DNA of 35,968 nt. Origin: Brevibacillus massiliensis. Lineage in GTDB: Bacteria; Bacillota; Bacilli; Brevibacillales; Brevibacillaceae. Shown here piece after piece: positions 8,601 through 17,561 of this stretch. Under the pieces are notes generated by a model. The model did not search any database, was not told where the DNA came from, and saw nothing but the letters and a program-made list of their open reading frames with translations. Every line of letters begins with the position of its first letter. Position 1 is the stretch's first letter. The position numbers were made by a program, and so were the translations under genes. The stretch is taken from the NCBI RefSeq assembly GCF_000311785.1, contig NZ_HE978549.1, forward strand, positions 3,476 through 39,443, in the 5' to 3' direction.

Positions 8601-10852
8601 GAATCCAGGATCGTCTCTTTTTTCAACAAATACGCTGATGTGTATTCATACGTTTCCCGATGAAAATATGCGTCGTCTGCTGCAGATTGCTTCGTCAGGC
8701 GGGTGGGCAGGCGGAGGTTATACGTAACGGCCCCCGTATACTCCCAGGTCGTCAGATTGCCGCGCGCATCGATTTCTTTTGTGACATCCCCAAACGAGTT
8801 GTACTCATATGTCTCGGTATTGGCATACTTCGGAATCTTGCTTAGGATGTCCGGAGTCAGCGCCTTCAAATCAGGCCAGAGCAGGTACTGGTAGACCTCG
8901 CTGTCTGCCGTCAGCCAAGACGGACGCCCGAGAAAATGGTAGACGTATTTTGGTTTCCTGCTTCTGTTCGCATACGTGTAGCTGGTGTATTGAACCGGCC
9001 GATACAAGTACTCTTTATCCCCTTCCGAGAGGTTCAACTGTCCGGATATCGCATCCGAGTCCCTTCCATCCTTTATATAGGTCTTCACCAGGCGAATCAG
9101 CGGATTTTTGTCCTGGTTGAACTCGTAGGTTGTCTCCACGTTGGACTGATACGAAGGGACGGTTCGCGAGACGACCAGATGCCCGTCCCGGTTTTGCGCG
9201 TTGGCGAGTCGGAAGTGGCCTTCTTTTTGGTTTTTCCAGATTTCATTTGTCGTCACGGGATAGGACACCGTGTCCGAATACCACTCTTCTGGCGATCCGG
9301 GTTGCAGCGGATTCGGCGTTTTCTGAAAGCGGTACTGTACAGCTGTCACCGGATGGTACGAGGTATAGGTCAATACCTTGTCATCGTGGTACAGCCGAAC
9401 GACGCCGCGTTTAAACGGATCGGGATTCTGCTGGTCGTAGGTGCTGTACGTATAGTCCAGAGACAGCCCTTCGACGGGGTAGGTGACCTGCTTGAGCAGA
9501 AGATAGTACAGATAGCTCTTCCCGCTGTCGTCCTGTCTGATATAAGCGGATGACTCTTTTCCTTCAAAATCCAGTGCAATCGTTTTGTTCGGGGCGGCAA
9601 ACCCGTAATTGGCCAGCAGGTTAAACTCCGTCTTGCCGTACAGGGACGGATCGTAATAACGATATTCCGCGACCGTTTTGTAGTTTTTTCCTTGGGTGTC
9701 CCACTCCCGCACTTGATTGAGCGTCCATACCTTCTTATTGGAAAACGAGGTGTAGTCGGAAAGGTACTCAATGTGCTTTAACAGTTTGCTCTTTTGAGAA
9801 TCGCTGTAGACTTTCAAATCTTTTACCGTGTTATCGATTCCCTTTTCCAGCACGATCAGGCGGCCAGCGCTGTCGGTAATCTCGATGTCCGCCCCGTAGT
9901 TGGGAATCCGGTACACGATCTGGTCTCCGTAAGCATTGGTCTTTTTGATGACCTGCCGGGTCTCATACTCGCCATGCCCGACATGCACGTCTTCCAGCGA
10001 AAAATCATAACTGATGCCGTTGATATCCAGTCTGGCGCCGATGTATGGGTAGTTATCGTTCATGCGGACCAGGGTCGCCCCCTCATAAGGGTAATTGACC
10101 CATTTGTCACCCTCCCGCTCCAGCACGGTGCCGTCGTCCAGGGTAAAGACGTACCTTAGGGCTCCCCGTTCATCCTTGCAGGAGTATGCGGGAGTTTTTT
10201 CGTCGTAATCACACAGGACATCTGTCTTGTAGTAACGCTCCAGCTTGGGGAAGTTAAAGCTCCAGCCGCTGGGAGCATTGTGCTCTTCCTGGTACTCTCT
10301 GTCCGCAGAGTCTGTTTCATTTTTGCCCCATTTCGTGGTGTAGGGCCGATCGAGCAGCCCGTCCAAAGAGGAGTAGCTTCGCTTCAACACCAGGTCAAGT
10401 CCGTGCTTTCCTTCCAGGACGAGATCGTTTTCCGTGATGTTAGCCGTACGGTACAAATCGTCCACTGGGGCATCCGTATTGTTTCGGCAGTATTGGTAGG
10501 GCAGCTCCTTTGCCGAGTATTTGACGTCCGGGTTGTCCGCGCTGGGAGCTGCCCCTCCTTCGATTGGCTGAAGTTCATCCTGTAATTGATCCGTTTCCGG
10601 AACCTGATCTGGTTCGTTCTCGACTGCTTCCTCACCATACGTCGGGGGAGCAGCCGATTCCGCATGTTCACCCAAAGTGTCTTGATGATGCTGGAGCCAC
10701 TCTCTCGTATCCGCGGGGCCTGCTTGGATGTTTGGTCTTAGCTGCTCGGTTTGCTCCCGCTCTGCTTGCTGACCGTACGTGATGCCCATCGGAAAACTCG
10801 TCAAAAGCAGCACACAGATGAGCATCACCTTGAAAAAGGCGTATCTATTCAT
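5633..10852 (-). CDS. Secreted RHS/YD-repeat polymorphic toxin with variable C-terminal tip
   Basis: 1739 residues. The Sec signal peptide is at residues 1-28 (FFKVMLICVLLLTSFPMGITYG). An N-terminal RHS shell region follows, then a long series of YD repeats (YDPLGRITSQTYPD, YDYDLLGRLRTESF, YTYDAAQRIQQVF and many more) that form the hollow shell. The core ends with YYLRARYYDPGVGRFISED, NRYVYVENNPLRYVDPSG, with the DPSG Asp at residue 1537. About 200 residues follow as the toxin tip. Its last 70 residues carry WWSKDLTGHGGSAYKVF and NFILDKHKSQTG, a His/Lys/Asp-rich pattern resembling small nuclease toxins; I cannot name the family. The ATG overlaps the upstream stop (ATGA), implying coupled translation. 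The tip and the immunity gene are visibly AT-richer than the shell, which suggests cassette exchange. Probable role: contact-dependent or released inter-bacterial toxin. Confidence 0.9.
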   Translation of the reverse strand: MNRYAFFKVMLICVLLLTSFPMGITYGQQAEREQTEQLRPNIQAGPADTREWLQHHQDTLGEHAESAAPPTYGEEAVENEPDQVPETDQLQDELQPIEGGAAPSADNPDVKYSAKELPYQYCRNNTDAPVDDLYRTANITENDLVLEGKHGLDLVLKRSYSSLDGLLDRPYTTKWGKNETDSADREYQEEHNAPSGWSFNFPKLERYYKTDVLCDYDEKTPAYSCKDERGALRYVFTLDDGTVLEREGDKWVNYPYEGATLVRMNDNYPYIGARLDINGISYDFSLEDVHVGHGEYETRQVIKKTNAYGDQIVYRIPNYGADIEITDSAGRLIVLEKGIDNTVKDLKVYSDSQKSKLLKHIEYLSDYTSFSNKKVWTLNQVREWDTQGKNYKTVAEYRYYDPSLYGKTEFNLLANYGFAAPNKTIALDFEGKESSAYIRQDDSGKSYLYYLLLKQVTYPVEGLSLDYTYSTYDQQNPDPFKRGVVRLYHDDKVLTYTSYHPVTAVQYRFQKTPNPLQPGSPEEWYSDTVSYPVTTNEIWKNQKEGHFRLANAQNRDGHLVVSRTVPSYQSNVETTYEFNQDKNPLIRLVKTYIKDGRDSDAISGQLNLSEGDKEYLYRPVQYTSYTYANRSRKPKYVYHFLGRPSWLTADSEVYQYLLWPDLKALTPDILSKIPKYANTETYEYNSFGDVTKEIDARGNLTTWEYTGAVTYNLRLPTRLTKQSAADDAYFHRETYEYTSAYLLKKETILDSYPSEQGTAAERTERAYTYENKRVASVSETSYGTSTKTLTQNMLSYDAYGIYPTNIQMRVETAPGTFADVTVKTTYDPLGRITSQTYPDQSEVSYDYDLLGRLRTESFANQGEARTIEYKYDDSARKVTQLMPDGTEYLTQFTPFGEVEYQGQKAPGSTRIRHLLYNAYRANGRQLEASYPNARADQRTEYVYNEDGTLWKTIDPVGITYYERANALKDAAHDLPQDTVRVTATNGLITTTYADRYQTVEKEAARTRDGSQTLVTTYRRDAFGQLVEKVVTDQTGENRVWNYRYNLKNSLVYLKDPEGQTYRYGYDSLGNLETVKENGTLTTRYTYNGLSWKLSEEDVPGQKTETYTYNLTGDVKLYRDKDGNTHHYTYTPFYDVSRIEVKNPAGSLLNTQTMEYYANTSLLKAETDSNGSGQANVRELRYTYDPFQRLSGIHSFGRYYQIKYKDDDDLIDELVYPDGTPVRYTYDAAQRIQQVFSPQMGTVTYDYNVSLDGEKLTLSYPNGIKQEQRLDSFGEMREVSHRQNASVLWTETNEYQFGNVIATNRNGTVFSYRYDKVDRLRGETTPTGDTSYGYDDRGNRKSFSGAANQPVGNTTFSFDSLERLKEFTNPSGISTTYRYYANGLRATKQENNLTTHYVYLNGKVIEELDDKGNVTAQNIWGNQLLFRKDAASNKSGYYLYNSHGDVVAITDVNGETLNRYEYDSWGSIVSQQEAMSNPFKYTGEMYDNESKLYYLRARYYDPGVGRFISEDTYKGQVDNPLSLNRYVYVENNPLRYVDPSGHWSTKIAANWTINEMKWQYQKATTDDQRQYWANQAEILRNQMRKAGIAEADIMKSSDAMIPEDKVMMIARIETLQRIESDPLGFRLYVEGYALLVPDFNDPMSAVTTGTLKNSKNVTAKWDIKSYSKGELTYNFAGQKVKAYFDGKYWWSKDLTGHGGSAYKVFEKRGNKLYWVYDADEYGNFILDKHKSQTGTVIDLK

Positions 10853-13221
10853 TCTGTACCTCCCGATTCCCCACTCCGCTGCTGCAGCTCTGTACCTGAT
10901 GCGGACGCTGGCGGAGGTGTTTTCTTGACGGTAGTGACATTTTCGTTTTGACCGTTCTTGGAATAGACAAATTCGATTTCCACCGCGCCATTTGCCAGGA
11001 TCGCGGCAATCCTGTTTCGCTCGTCGTACTGGTAGGTATACACCTTGGAGACGAGGGGATCCCGAAACCCGAAGGCAAACGGGCCGGAGGTGACATCAGC
11101 AGCCGCTCCCGCAATTTTGGATCTTGCAATCGTAATGGAAGCGTTGGGGACATCATCCGCCTTGCCATGCCGGATCGCCTGCCCGGTAAAGGAGATCGTC
11201 AGCTGCGTGTCACTGCTGCGCTCTACCTGGATCCCCAAACCTTCGGGCAGGTTGTTTACCGTGACGCCCGCTGACATATCGGCGGCAAAGGTGCCGTTGG
11301 ACAAGAACACCGTCTGCTTCGCCGTGATCCGGCCGTCGTTGGATTCGGCCTCAGGGATCAGCGCGCTTCCTACTGTAAGGACAGGAGCAGATGGATCCTG
11401 AAAGGCAAAAGTAAACGGGCCGGAAGTCAGTTCGGACGAGGCTCCCAGGATTTTTGCCTTTGCGACGGTGACGGCAGCATTGGTTACCTGATCGGCTGCC
11501 CTGTGGCGGAGGGCCCGGCCTGTAAACGAAATCGTCAACTGCGTATCGCTGTCCCGCGTCACGGAAATCCCCAAACCCTGTGGCAGGTTGTTTACCGTAA
11601 CACCTGCAGACAGATCGGCGGCAAAGATTCCATTGGACAAGAGCACCACTTGTTTGGCTGTGATGCTGCCGTCATTGGCCTGCGCTTCCGGGATCACGTC
11701 GCTGCCAAGGCGAATGCTTGGCGGTTGTATATCCCGTGTGGCCGACAGCCGCGTCATGAGGATTCTTTCGCCAAAGGTGCCGAGTACCACGTAGTAGTCT
11801 CTGCCGGAGACCAGATAAGGGCGCATCTCGGAGAAAGGATCTCTGCCAGGAGCATCGACGTTGAAGTCGATGAGCTTGGTCAGGTTCGGGTCGGCGTACA
11901 GCGCGAGAATCGTATCGCAATCTTCACCGTCTCCCTCATAAGGACTGGTTGCGATGATATGCGTGCCGGACTGGGCAGGGGTGAACCGGTAGACAAGCAG
12001 GGACTCTCCGGCGGCGATGACATCAATCGGCTTGTCTGTGGTCAGCACAGGAAAGCTCTCCGGCTTCATCTGTACCGTCAGGCGGGTGTGCAGATGGGTG
12101 TCTTCCGGTCCGGGCAGCAGCCTGAGATAATAACTTTTGAAGGCGGTCAATTCCACGCTAAACTCGGAAAATCTGGTATTGGAATTGGCATTGTCGTTGC
12201 CGCCGATAGAGCGAGTCAATTCCTCGTCGGAATACAGCTCCAACACGGTATCGTTCTCCCACCCTACACCGCCGTAAGGACCGGTAAAAAAGGTGTACAC
12301 ACCGGAATCGACCGGGATAAAGCTGTAGACTTGCCCCACCCCGGAAGGCAGGTCTACGTCGAGAGGCCGATTCAGAAAGATTTGATTCGCGCCAATCGTC
12401 AAGGTATAGGGATTGTACGGCGAGTAGTCATATTGGCCAAAACCGAGCACGACGATATAGTAGGTGTCCCCTTGCCGGGCTTGAAAGCTGACTTTTTCCG
12501 GCACTCCAACTCCGCCTTGTGATCCTGACTGGATCAGCTCTTCTCTCGAATTGAAGATGAACAGATCGTAATCGACGTCTCTGGGAACCTTTAACTGAAC
12601 AGTGATGGCACCATCCTTTGGCGCCGTCAGTTTGTAAAAATCGACATCGCCTTTTTGCGAGATGTAAGCATCCAAAGAGTTTCCAACGGCAACCGGGTAG
12701 GCTTCGGAAAAGTTGTTATTGGGCTCGAACGGGTCCCCGTCCGCATATAGCAGCGATGCCTGTGCCTGCTGCATCGAATGAGCGATGGCGAGAGGATGGT
12801 TGCCCAGCTGTGCCTCCGTTTCCGCGATCAGCTTTTGATAGGCCTCTTTGAGTTGATTAAAATCGCTTTGTTTGGAACGAAAATACGCCTCTCTTTCCGC
12901 TTCCATTGTTTTCGCGTCGCGGGGCTCTTTTTCCCAGTCTGTTGACGAGGCTGGCCATTGATGCATAGCCAAATTGCGAATCCGTAACCGGGTCTCTTCT
13001 TGTTTGATTTTTTTCGCGAGCGGTTTCTGGCCGCTCTTCATCGCAGCCTGGAACAGGTAGTCCAGTTTTTGCCGGGCATGCAAAAACTGCTGGTCCACCT
13101 GATCGATATACGAGGGAGCACTCGGCTGTTCTTTGGCAGCTGTCTGGCCCGGAGCCGCCAGACCGAAGAACGGTACTGTCAGCAGCAGCGACAGAACCGC
13201 TTGGATCCATTTCGTTTTCAT
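10849..13221 (-). CDS. Secreted PPC-domain protein with two tandem Ig-like repeats, partner of the RHS toxin
   Basis: 790 residues from ATG 13221 (AAGGTGTGAG upstream); a longer open frame exists but lacks the signal peptide at its front. Residues 1-29 are a Sec signal peptide (MKTKWIQAVLSLLLTVPFFG). Residues about 30-160 are helical and charged. Three beta-rich PPC-type modules follow (about 165-500), the first with the classic DPFEPNNNFSEA entry, GDVDFYKL and YYIVV. About 500-720 are two tandem repeats of 112 residues. The last about 70 residues hold one YD-like repeat (YTYQYDERNRIAAI) and a Ser/Pro-rich end. The stop overlaps the RHS start by 4 bases. It is probably a surface or carrier protein that works with the toxin; no enzyme motif was seen. 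Confidence 0.8.
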   Translation of the reverse strand: MKTKWIQAVLSLLLTVPFFGLAAPGQTAAKEQPSAPSYIDQVDQQFLHARQKLDYLFQAAMKSGQKPLAKKIKQEETRLRIRNLAMHQWPASSTDWEKEPRDAKTMEAEREAYFRSKQSDFNQLKEAYQKLIAETEAQLGNHPLAIAHSMQQAQASLLYADGDPFEPNNNFSEAYPVAVGNSLDAYISQKGDVDFYKLTAPKDGAITVQLKVPRDVDYDLFIFNSREELIQSGSQGGVGVPEKVSFQARQGDTYYIVVLGFGQYDYSPYNPYTLTIGANQIFLNRPLDVDLPSGVGQVYSFIPVDSGVYTFFTGPYGGVGWENDTVLELYSDEELTRSIGGNDNANSNTRFSEFSVELTAFKSYYLRLLPGPEDTHLHTRLTVQMKPESFPVLTTDKPIDVIAAGESLLVYRFTPAQSGTHIIATSPYEGDGEDCDTILALYADPNLTKLIDFNVDAPGRDPFSEMRPYLVSGRDYYVVLGTFGERILMTRLSATRDIQPPSIRLGSDVIPEAQANDGSITAKQVVLLSNGIFAADLSAGVTVNNLPQGLGISVTRDSDTQLTISFTGRALRHRAADQVTNAAVTVAKAKILGASSELTSGPFTFAFQDPSAPVLTVGSALIPEAESNDGRITAKQTVFLSNGTFAADMSAGVTVNNLPEGLGIQVERSSDTQLTISFTGQAIRHGKADDVPNASITIARSKIAGAAADVTSGPFAFGFRDPLVSKVYTYQYDERNRIAAILANGAVEIEFVYSKNGQNENVTTVKKTPPPASASGTELQQRSGESGGTE
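11050..11725 (-). repeat. Tandem 336-bp coding repeat (two copies)
   Basis: Two copies of a 112-codon module inside the PPC-domain gene, offset by exactly 336 bases. Each reads IPEA-x2-NDG, ITAKQ, LSNGxFAAD, SAGVTVNNLP, TQLTISFTG and SGPF. It resembles X2/Ig-like secreted-protein modules. Homogeneous copies point to recent internal duplication. Confidence 0.75.
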
Positions 13222-13340
13222 GGTCAGCTTCTCACACCTTTCTTGTAGATTCGGACACTGCGTCTTGTCTTGGCTGGAGCAGCCTGGTGACTGAATTTTC
13301 CGGATAAATTTGATGCTGGCTTGTATTTCACACACGTCAT

Positions 13341-13991
13341 TTAATCGATCACGTCTATCCCCACCGCCCGCCGCAGCGAGTTTGCCGCATGGTGGGCAGC
13401 CGCTTGCACTCCCTTGTCTCCACTCGCCATGTACAAAGCGCTCAGCACGCTGATGACTTTCTGCGTTGCTTGCTTGTCCAAGGGTTCCGTCGCAGGGTTT
13501 CGTTTGCTCTCTACCATAGTAAGGAAGCTTTCCCACCCACCGACCCGGCCCCTGATGATGTGCGGGCAGTTCTTGCCGCTCCAGCGGTTGTGCTGGACTA
13601 CGCAATCGATGGACAGGTTGAAATGCTCCAGCAGATAAGCCGTCAGCTCCGCGGCGTTGGCCTCCGCTTTGGCTCGATCCCCATCCGCGTTCTCGCAGAT
13701 CTCGATGCCAATACTCGCGCTGTTTCCGGGACCGCTGCCGTCACCGGCGTGCCAGCCTGCTTCGTCCAGCGGCAGATGCTGCACGATCGTCGTCTCGTCG
13801 ACGGTAAAATGCCACGAGACCATGCGTCTGGCTGCCTCATCGCTTTTTACGTACGCTGCGTGGGAGCGTGCATTTGCACCCGCTCCCTTGTTTCCTGTGT
13901 CGTGAATCGTGATATATTTGGGGGCGGTCCACTTTTTGCCCGGTCGGTTTGGACGGCCTACGGGGATGAAATCCTGGATGATAGGCAGCAT
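13341..13991 (-). CDS. Phage-type N-acetylmuramoyl-L-alanine amidase (endolysin)
   Basis: 216 residues. A zinc amidase (Amidase_2) that cuts the MurNAc-L-Ala bond of peptidoglycan, as in XlyA/CwlA-type endolysins. Visible ligands and motifs: ITIHDTGN (first His), VSWHFTVDE, LDEAGWHAGDG, GIEICEN, and QHNRWSGKNCPH (last His and Cys). The catalytic domain covers about residues 1-160. The last 50 residues form a helical tail (QKVISVLSALYMASGDKG) instead of LysM or SH3 repeats. There is no signal peptide, so it depends on the holin. Its ATG overlaps the holin stop by one base (TAATG). Confidence 0.92.
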   Translation of the reverse strand: MLPIIQDFIPVGRPNRPGKKWTAPKYITIHDTGNKGAGANARSHAAYVKSDEAARRMVSWHFTVDETTIVQHLPLDEAGWHAGDGSGPGNSASIGIEICENADGDRAKAEANAAELTAYLLEHFNLSIDCVVQHNRWSGKNCPHIIRGRVGGWESFLTMVESKRNPATEPLDKQATQKVISVLSALYMASGDKGVQAAAHHAANSLRRAVGIDVID

Positions 13992-14386
13992 TATTGGACG
14001 TCTCCTTTCCCTTTCAACACTTCGACCGCCCGCTTGACCAACTCCGGCACCGGCAGCCCGACCCGGCCGGCGTTTTCCAGAATGGACAGCAGTTCATTGG
14101 CCAGGTAAAAGAAGATCGCCGCATCGCGCAAAATGTGCTGCTCGCCCAGCGCCGTATCGACCAGATGGGCGATCGCCACCATCAAGAAGGTAAAGACCTT
14201 GCGGGCGATGCCGAGACGGCCCACTTTGCTGTTCAATCTTCCCTCTGCCCCTGCCGCCAGAATGCCTGTGACGTAATCAATCGCGACGAATGCAACCAGT
14301 ATGTTCAGCAGCATCGACCACCCCCCAAATAAAAAAGAGGCGGCAGCGCCCCCGAATGCGACTATTGATTTGAAGGTTGTTTCCAT
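13991..14386 (-). CDS. Phage holin (Holin_4 / TcdE-like family)
   Basis: 131 residues from ATG 14386 (AGGAGG 13 bases upstream; a TTG at 14431 is a longer alternative). A small membrane protein that permeabilises the cytoplasmic membrane for the endolysin. Segments seen: SIVAFGGAAASFLFGGW, MLLNILVAFVAIDYVTGILAA, the conserved SKVGRLGIARKVFTFLMVAIAHLVD and FFYLANELLSILENAGRVGLPVP, and a charged C-terminus. The IDYVTG and ENAGRVG motifs are typical of this holin family, which includes TcdE, the holin that releases large clostridial toxins. It is coupled to the amidase downstream. Confidence 0.92.
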   Translation of the reverse strand: METTFKSIVAFGGAAASFLFGGWSMLLNILVAFVAIDYVTGILAAGAEGRLNSKVGRLGIARKVFTFLMVAIAHLVDTALGEQHILRDAAIFFYLANELLSILENAGRVGLPVPELVKRAVEVLKGKGDVQ

Positions 14387-14475
14387 TGGGTTTGTCTGTC
14401 CTCCTTTTGTGCTGATAATAGATAATGACAAAAGAGGTCATGTGTGAAAGGATCATTTTCAGCCTTTTTAAATGA

Positions 14476-14510
14476 ACAAACTCCCCTGTTTTTAAGACAA
14501 GGGAGTTTGT
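14476..14510. terminator. Stem-loop after the protease gene
   Basis: ACAAACTCCC-c-TGT pairs with ACA-a-GGGAGTTTGT around a TTTTAAG loop, giving a 13-14 bp stem between the protease stop and the holin start. The plus-strand side is followed by TTTTGTT and the minus-strand side by an AT-rich run, so it may act in both directions. Confidence 0.6.
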
Positions 14511-14604
14511 TTTGTTGGGGCCACTGTGTTGTACGAACCGATCTTCGCCTTCAGAATTAGCTACAACGTTACTGTCCGTTCTGCCATAGTAGGGTTTCCT
14601 ATTG

Positions 14605-17429
14605 TTATGCCCATGAAACAGTCAAGTTGTCAATAGCGGAAAGACCGGTATCACTGTTTAGGGATTTCGCACTAAAAGTAATCGTTTGTTTACCTGTCCC
14701 TAATGCGATATTCCCGCTATTTTTCCAATCTGTTAAAGTGTTGGCACTAAATTTTTTCACTCTGTTTACAAGTACGGTTAATTCTGGCATTGAGTCACCA
14801 ACGAGTTTTCTCAGGGTATAGTCGAATTTCAAGTTACTTGTAGTCGCGCCAACAGGTACATCAACTGAAAAAGACACTTCTCTAATAGTCGTTAAGGAAG
14901 TTACTGTAGACATGCAGTAGTTACTGTTGCCTGCAGAACCTCCGTCCCCATTAAGTTTTTGTCTGTTCCAGGAATTTCCTTGCGGGGTATAGGTGTAATC
15001 GAATGTGCGTACATCGCTTTCAAAGTCGTCAATACGTGTAGTTGGTGTTACTCCACTAGACGTTGTCCCACTCTTTGTTGCACTTGTAGTACTGCCGTAA
15101 GCATTTTTAGCTACAACATAGTAACTGTAGGTTGTACCTGGAGAAAGCCCTGTATCGGTAAAGGTTGTGCTGGTCCGATCAGTTGCAATCCGAGCACCGT
15201 TTCTGTAGATATCGTAGCTGGCAGCACCTGAAGCAGAATAGGTCAGCGTCAAGCTGTTTGTAGTCGGCGAGCCGACTGTCAAGGATGGTGTGCCAGGTGG
15301 ATTTCCGGTGGCTGGTTGTGAAATATTTAATGTAAACGAGCCGGTTGTACTGCTTCCGTAGGCATTGATCTTGATGTAATACGTTTGCCCAGCCGTTAGG
15401 TTATAGTCAATCTTTGGCTGTAGATTTCCACCACCGTCATCGTTCCAATCAAGCTGTTTCCGATTTGCATCGTACAAGTAAGCTCGGAGGTCAATACTAC
15501 TTGACGTGGTGAACGTGTGTACTCCGCTTCGGGTCGGAACGAATTTGAAGTAAACTTCCTGACTGCCGTGTGCGATATTTCCGTTTGTACTACTACCTGA
15601 AAGAACGATCGGTGTTTCAAACGTGTCGCCAGGAATGTCATCAATTTTTGTAATATAAGTTCCGGCTGGACCGTACGGATAGTCAACGGTGTTCAATGCC
15701 GTAAGCTTCATGTAGTAAGTTTTAGCGGCAGTCAACTGCATGTCCAACTGCGGGTTTCCATTGGTGCCAGAGTTACGGTCGTAAGTAAGCAAATACTTGC
15801 CAGAATCGTAGACTCGCATTTCCGCAGAAAGACCTGTACCAAGGAAGGTACGAATTCGGTATCTACCAGTTGTAGCCGGTACAAAATTAAAGTAAACCTC
15901 ACGATTGGGGAAATACATGACGTTTAGACTTGATGAAAAACCTGTCCCAGCCAGAACAGCGGTTCCGAAAGAACTGCCGAGCATCTCCCCAACATAGAAG
16001 GAGAATGTTCCGTAATCTTCCTTATTCGCCGCATATATCACAATGTAATAGGTTTTACCTGCTTCGACATCAAGATAACCGTCACCTACTGTGTCAATCT
16101 TTCCGCCTTTGTCATTCGTGACGAATCTGTAGAAAGAGCCGAATGTTTTGTCTTTTACAGCCATTTCGACACGTTCAGTTACAGTCGCCACGTACTTCAT
16201 GATAGCGTAGCCATTTTTCTGTAGCTGAATGCCGCTCATAGTTTGATTACGAGAAATCGTAACAACGGCTGAAGCAGTTTTCGCAGTCCAAGGAGAAATA
16301 GCGCATCCTACGCCATACATGATGTCTTTGCCAGGTACACCAAAGTCATCGTAGTGCTCCAATATTTTCGCTTTCAATTGGTCTGCCGTATAGTTCGGGT
16401 ACATTTGCTTATACAAAGCTGCCATACCAGTAATGTGTGGAGCCGCACAAGATGTACCGCCGAATAATTCATAACGGTTGCTAATTCCATAAAAATCTGT
16501 ACCATCGATATTCTCTTGCGTTGGTTTAGGAGCCATAACACCGTCGCCTGGAGCAGAGATATCTACTTCGGGGCCGCGACTTGAATAATCTGCAATCACC
16601 CGATTAGGCGAAATACTGCCCACTGCAAGAGTGAACGGATATGCCGCCGGATACTTAACACAATTGTTTGGATCTGGCGTATTTGGTATACTTGCTTCAT
16701 TACCTGCCGAACATACAAACAATACACCATGATCCCGATACGCGGTCTCATAAACCCTACGATCACTCTCACCGCCGATTACACCACCGTAGCTACAGTT
16801 GATGATTTTTACTCCTTTTCCTATCAACCAGTTTATAGAGGAATAGATAGCATCTGAACTAAATGACCATGTTGATTCACAGGCTTTTGCACAATACAAT
16901 TCGACTTCTGGTGCAACGCCGACATAGCCCTTATTATTATCTTTTGCCCCAATAATTCCTGCAACATTAGTCCCATGAGGATGCATGTCTTCTTCTGCTG
17001 GATGATCAATCCATGGAGAAAATCTTTCAGTATACACTATGTCTTCATGATTACCAAAACCCGTATCAATCACACCAACTTTTACGCCTTGTCCTCTGTA
17101 TCCACGCGCCCAAAATTCGTGAATACCTGACATGATGTGCGACCATTCTGGAGGATTCTGACCCGCTGTCGCTTCTGTAGGGTAGTAATATTGATTTTCT
17201 TCGACAGCTAAAACATTCGGGTCATTCTTTAAATCGTTTAAGAGTTCGTCATCGACATTATCAATAATAAACACTGATGGTATGTTCTCTAAATTATGTT
17301 TAATGTACGGTCTTTTCGACAACCCTCTTGCAGCGTATTTTGCGGCATACTTCTCTACGTGCCTTTTTAGCTTTGCATTGTTGCCTTGTTGATCCTGATC
17401 CTTGAAGGGACAAGATAGACTTTACTCAT
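14605..17429 (-). CDS. Subtilisin-like serine protease (S8) with C-terminal PPC/Fn3 modules; one-base frameshift near the start
   Basis: The uninterrupted frame is 14605-17322 (905 codons from a TTG), but the best start is the ATG at 17429 behind AGGAGAGG. That frame reads MSKVYLVP, then must slip by one base at a GGG run (plus strand 17407-17409) to continue as FKDQDQQ into the protease. In the 905-residue numbering the triad is Asp86 (VGVIDTG), His116 (HPHGTNVAG) and Ser291 (GGTSCAAPH), with oxyanion Asn208 (SAGNEA). An inhibitor-I9-like leader precedes it (PNVLAVEENQYYY). Three PPC-like beta modules follow (about 340-670), then an Fn3 domain (about 675-760) and a jelly-roll-like end (about 765-905). 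No signal peptide is visible. It is the first cassette gene after the sigma factor and is separated from it by a terminator, so it probably has its own promoter. Release would depend on lysis or the holin. Confidence 0.85.
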
Positions 17430-17526
17430 GTTTTCCTCTCCTTTTGAATTGCAGAAATCCTTCCCGCAACTCTCCCATTTTCGATAAGCCCCCTTCGCCT
17501 CTCACCCATTACGGGCTTTCGTATGA

Positions 17527-17561
17527 CAAAAAAACAGCCTCATCCGGCGAGGACGAGGCTG
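17527..17561 (-). terminator. Factor-independent terminator of the sigma-factor gene
   Basis: CAGCCTC and GAGGCTG arms pair on the minus strand, followed by seven T. It overlaps the last codons of the sigma-factor gene and separates it from the protease gene. Confidence 0.8.

Noticed and set aside
6008-10159. Long plus-strand open frames opposite the RHS gene (up to 398 codons, 7157-8353)
   Set aside because: They are the complement of a clear RHS reading frame with GC-rich codons, lack ribosome sites and carry no recognisable domain.
11503-12522. 339-codon plus-strand open frame opposite the PPC-domain gene
   Set aside because: Complement of a gene with signal peptide, PPC modules and tandem repeats; no ribosome site.
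13222-13605. N-terminal extension of the PPC-domain protein
   Set aside because: The open frame continues upstream, but it overlaps the amidase gene and would hide the signal peptide; start at 13221 fits better.
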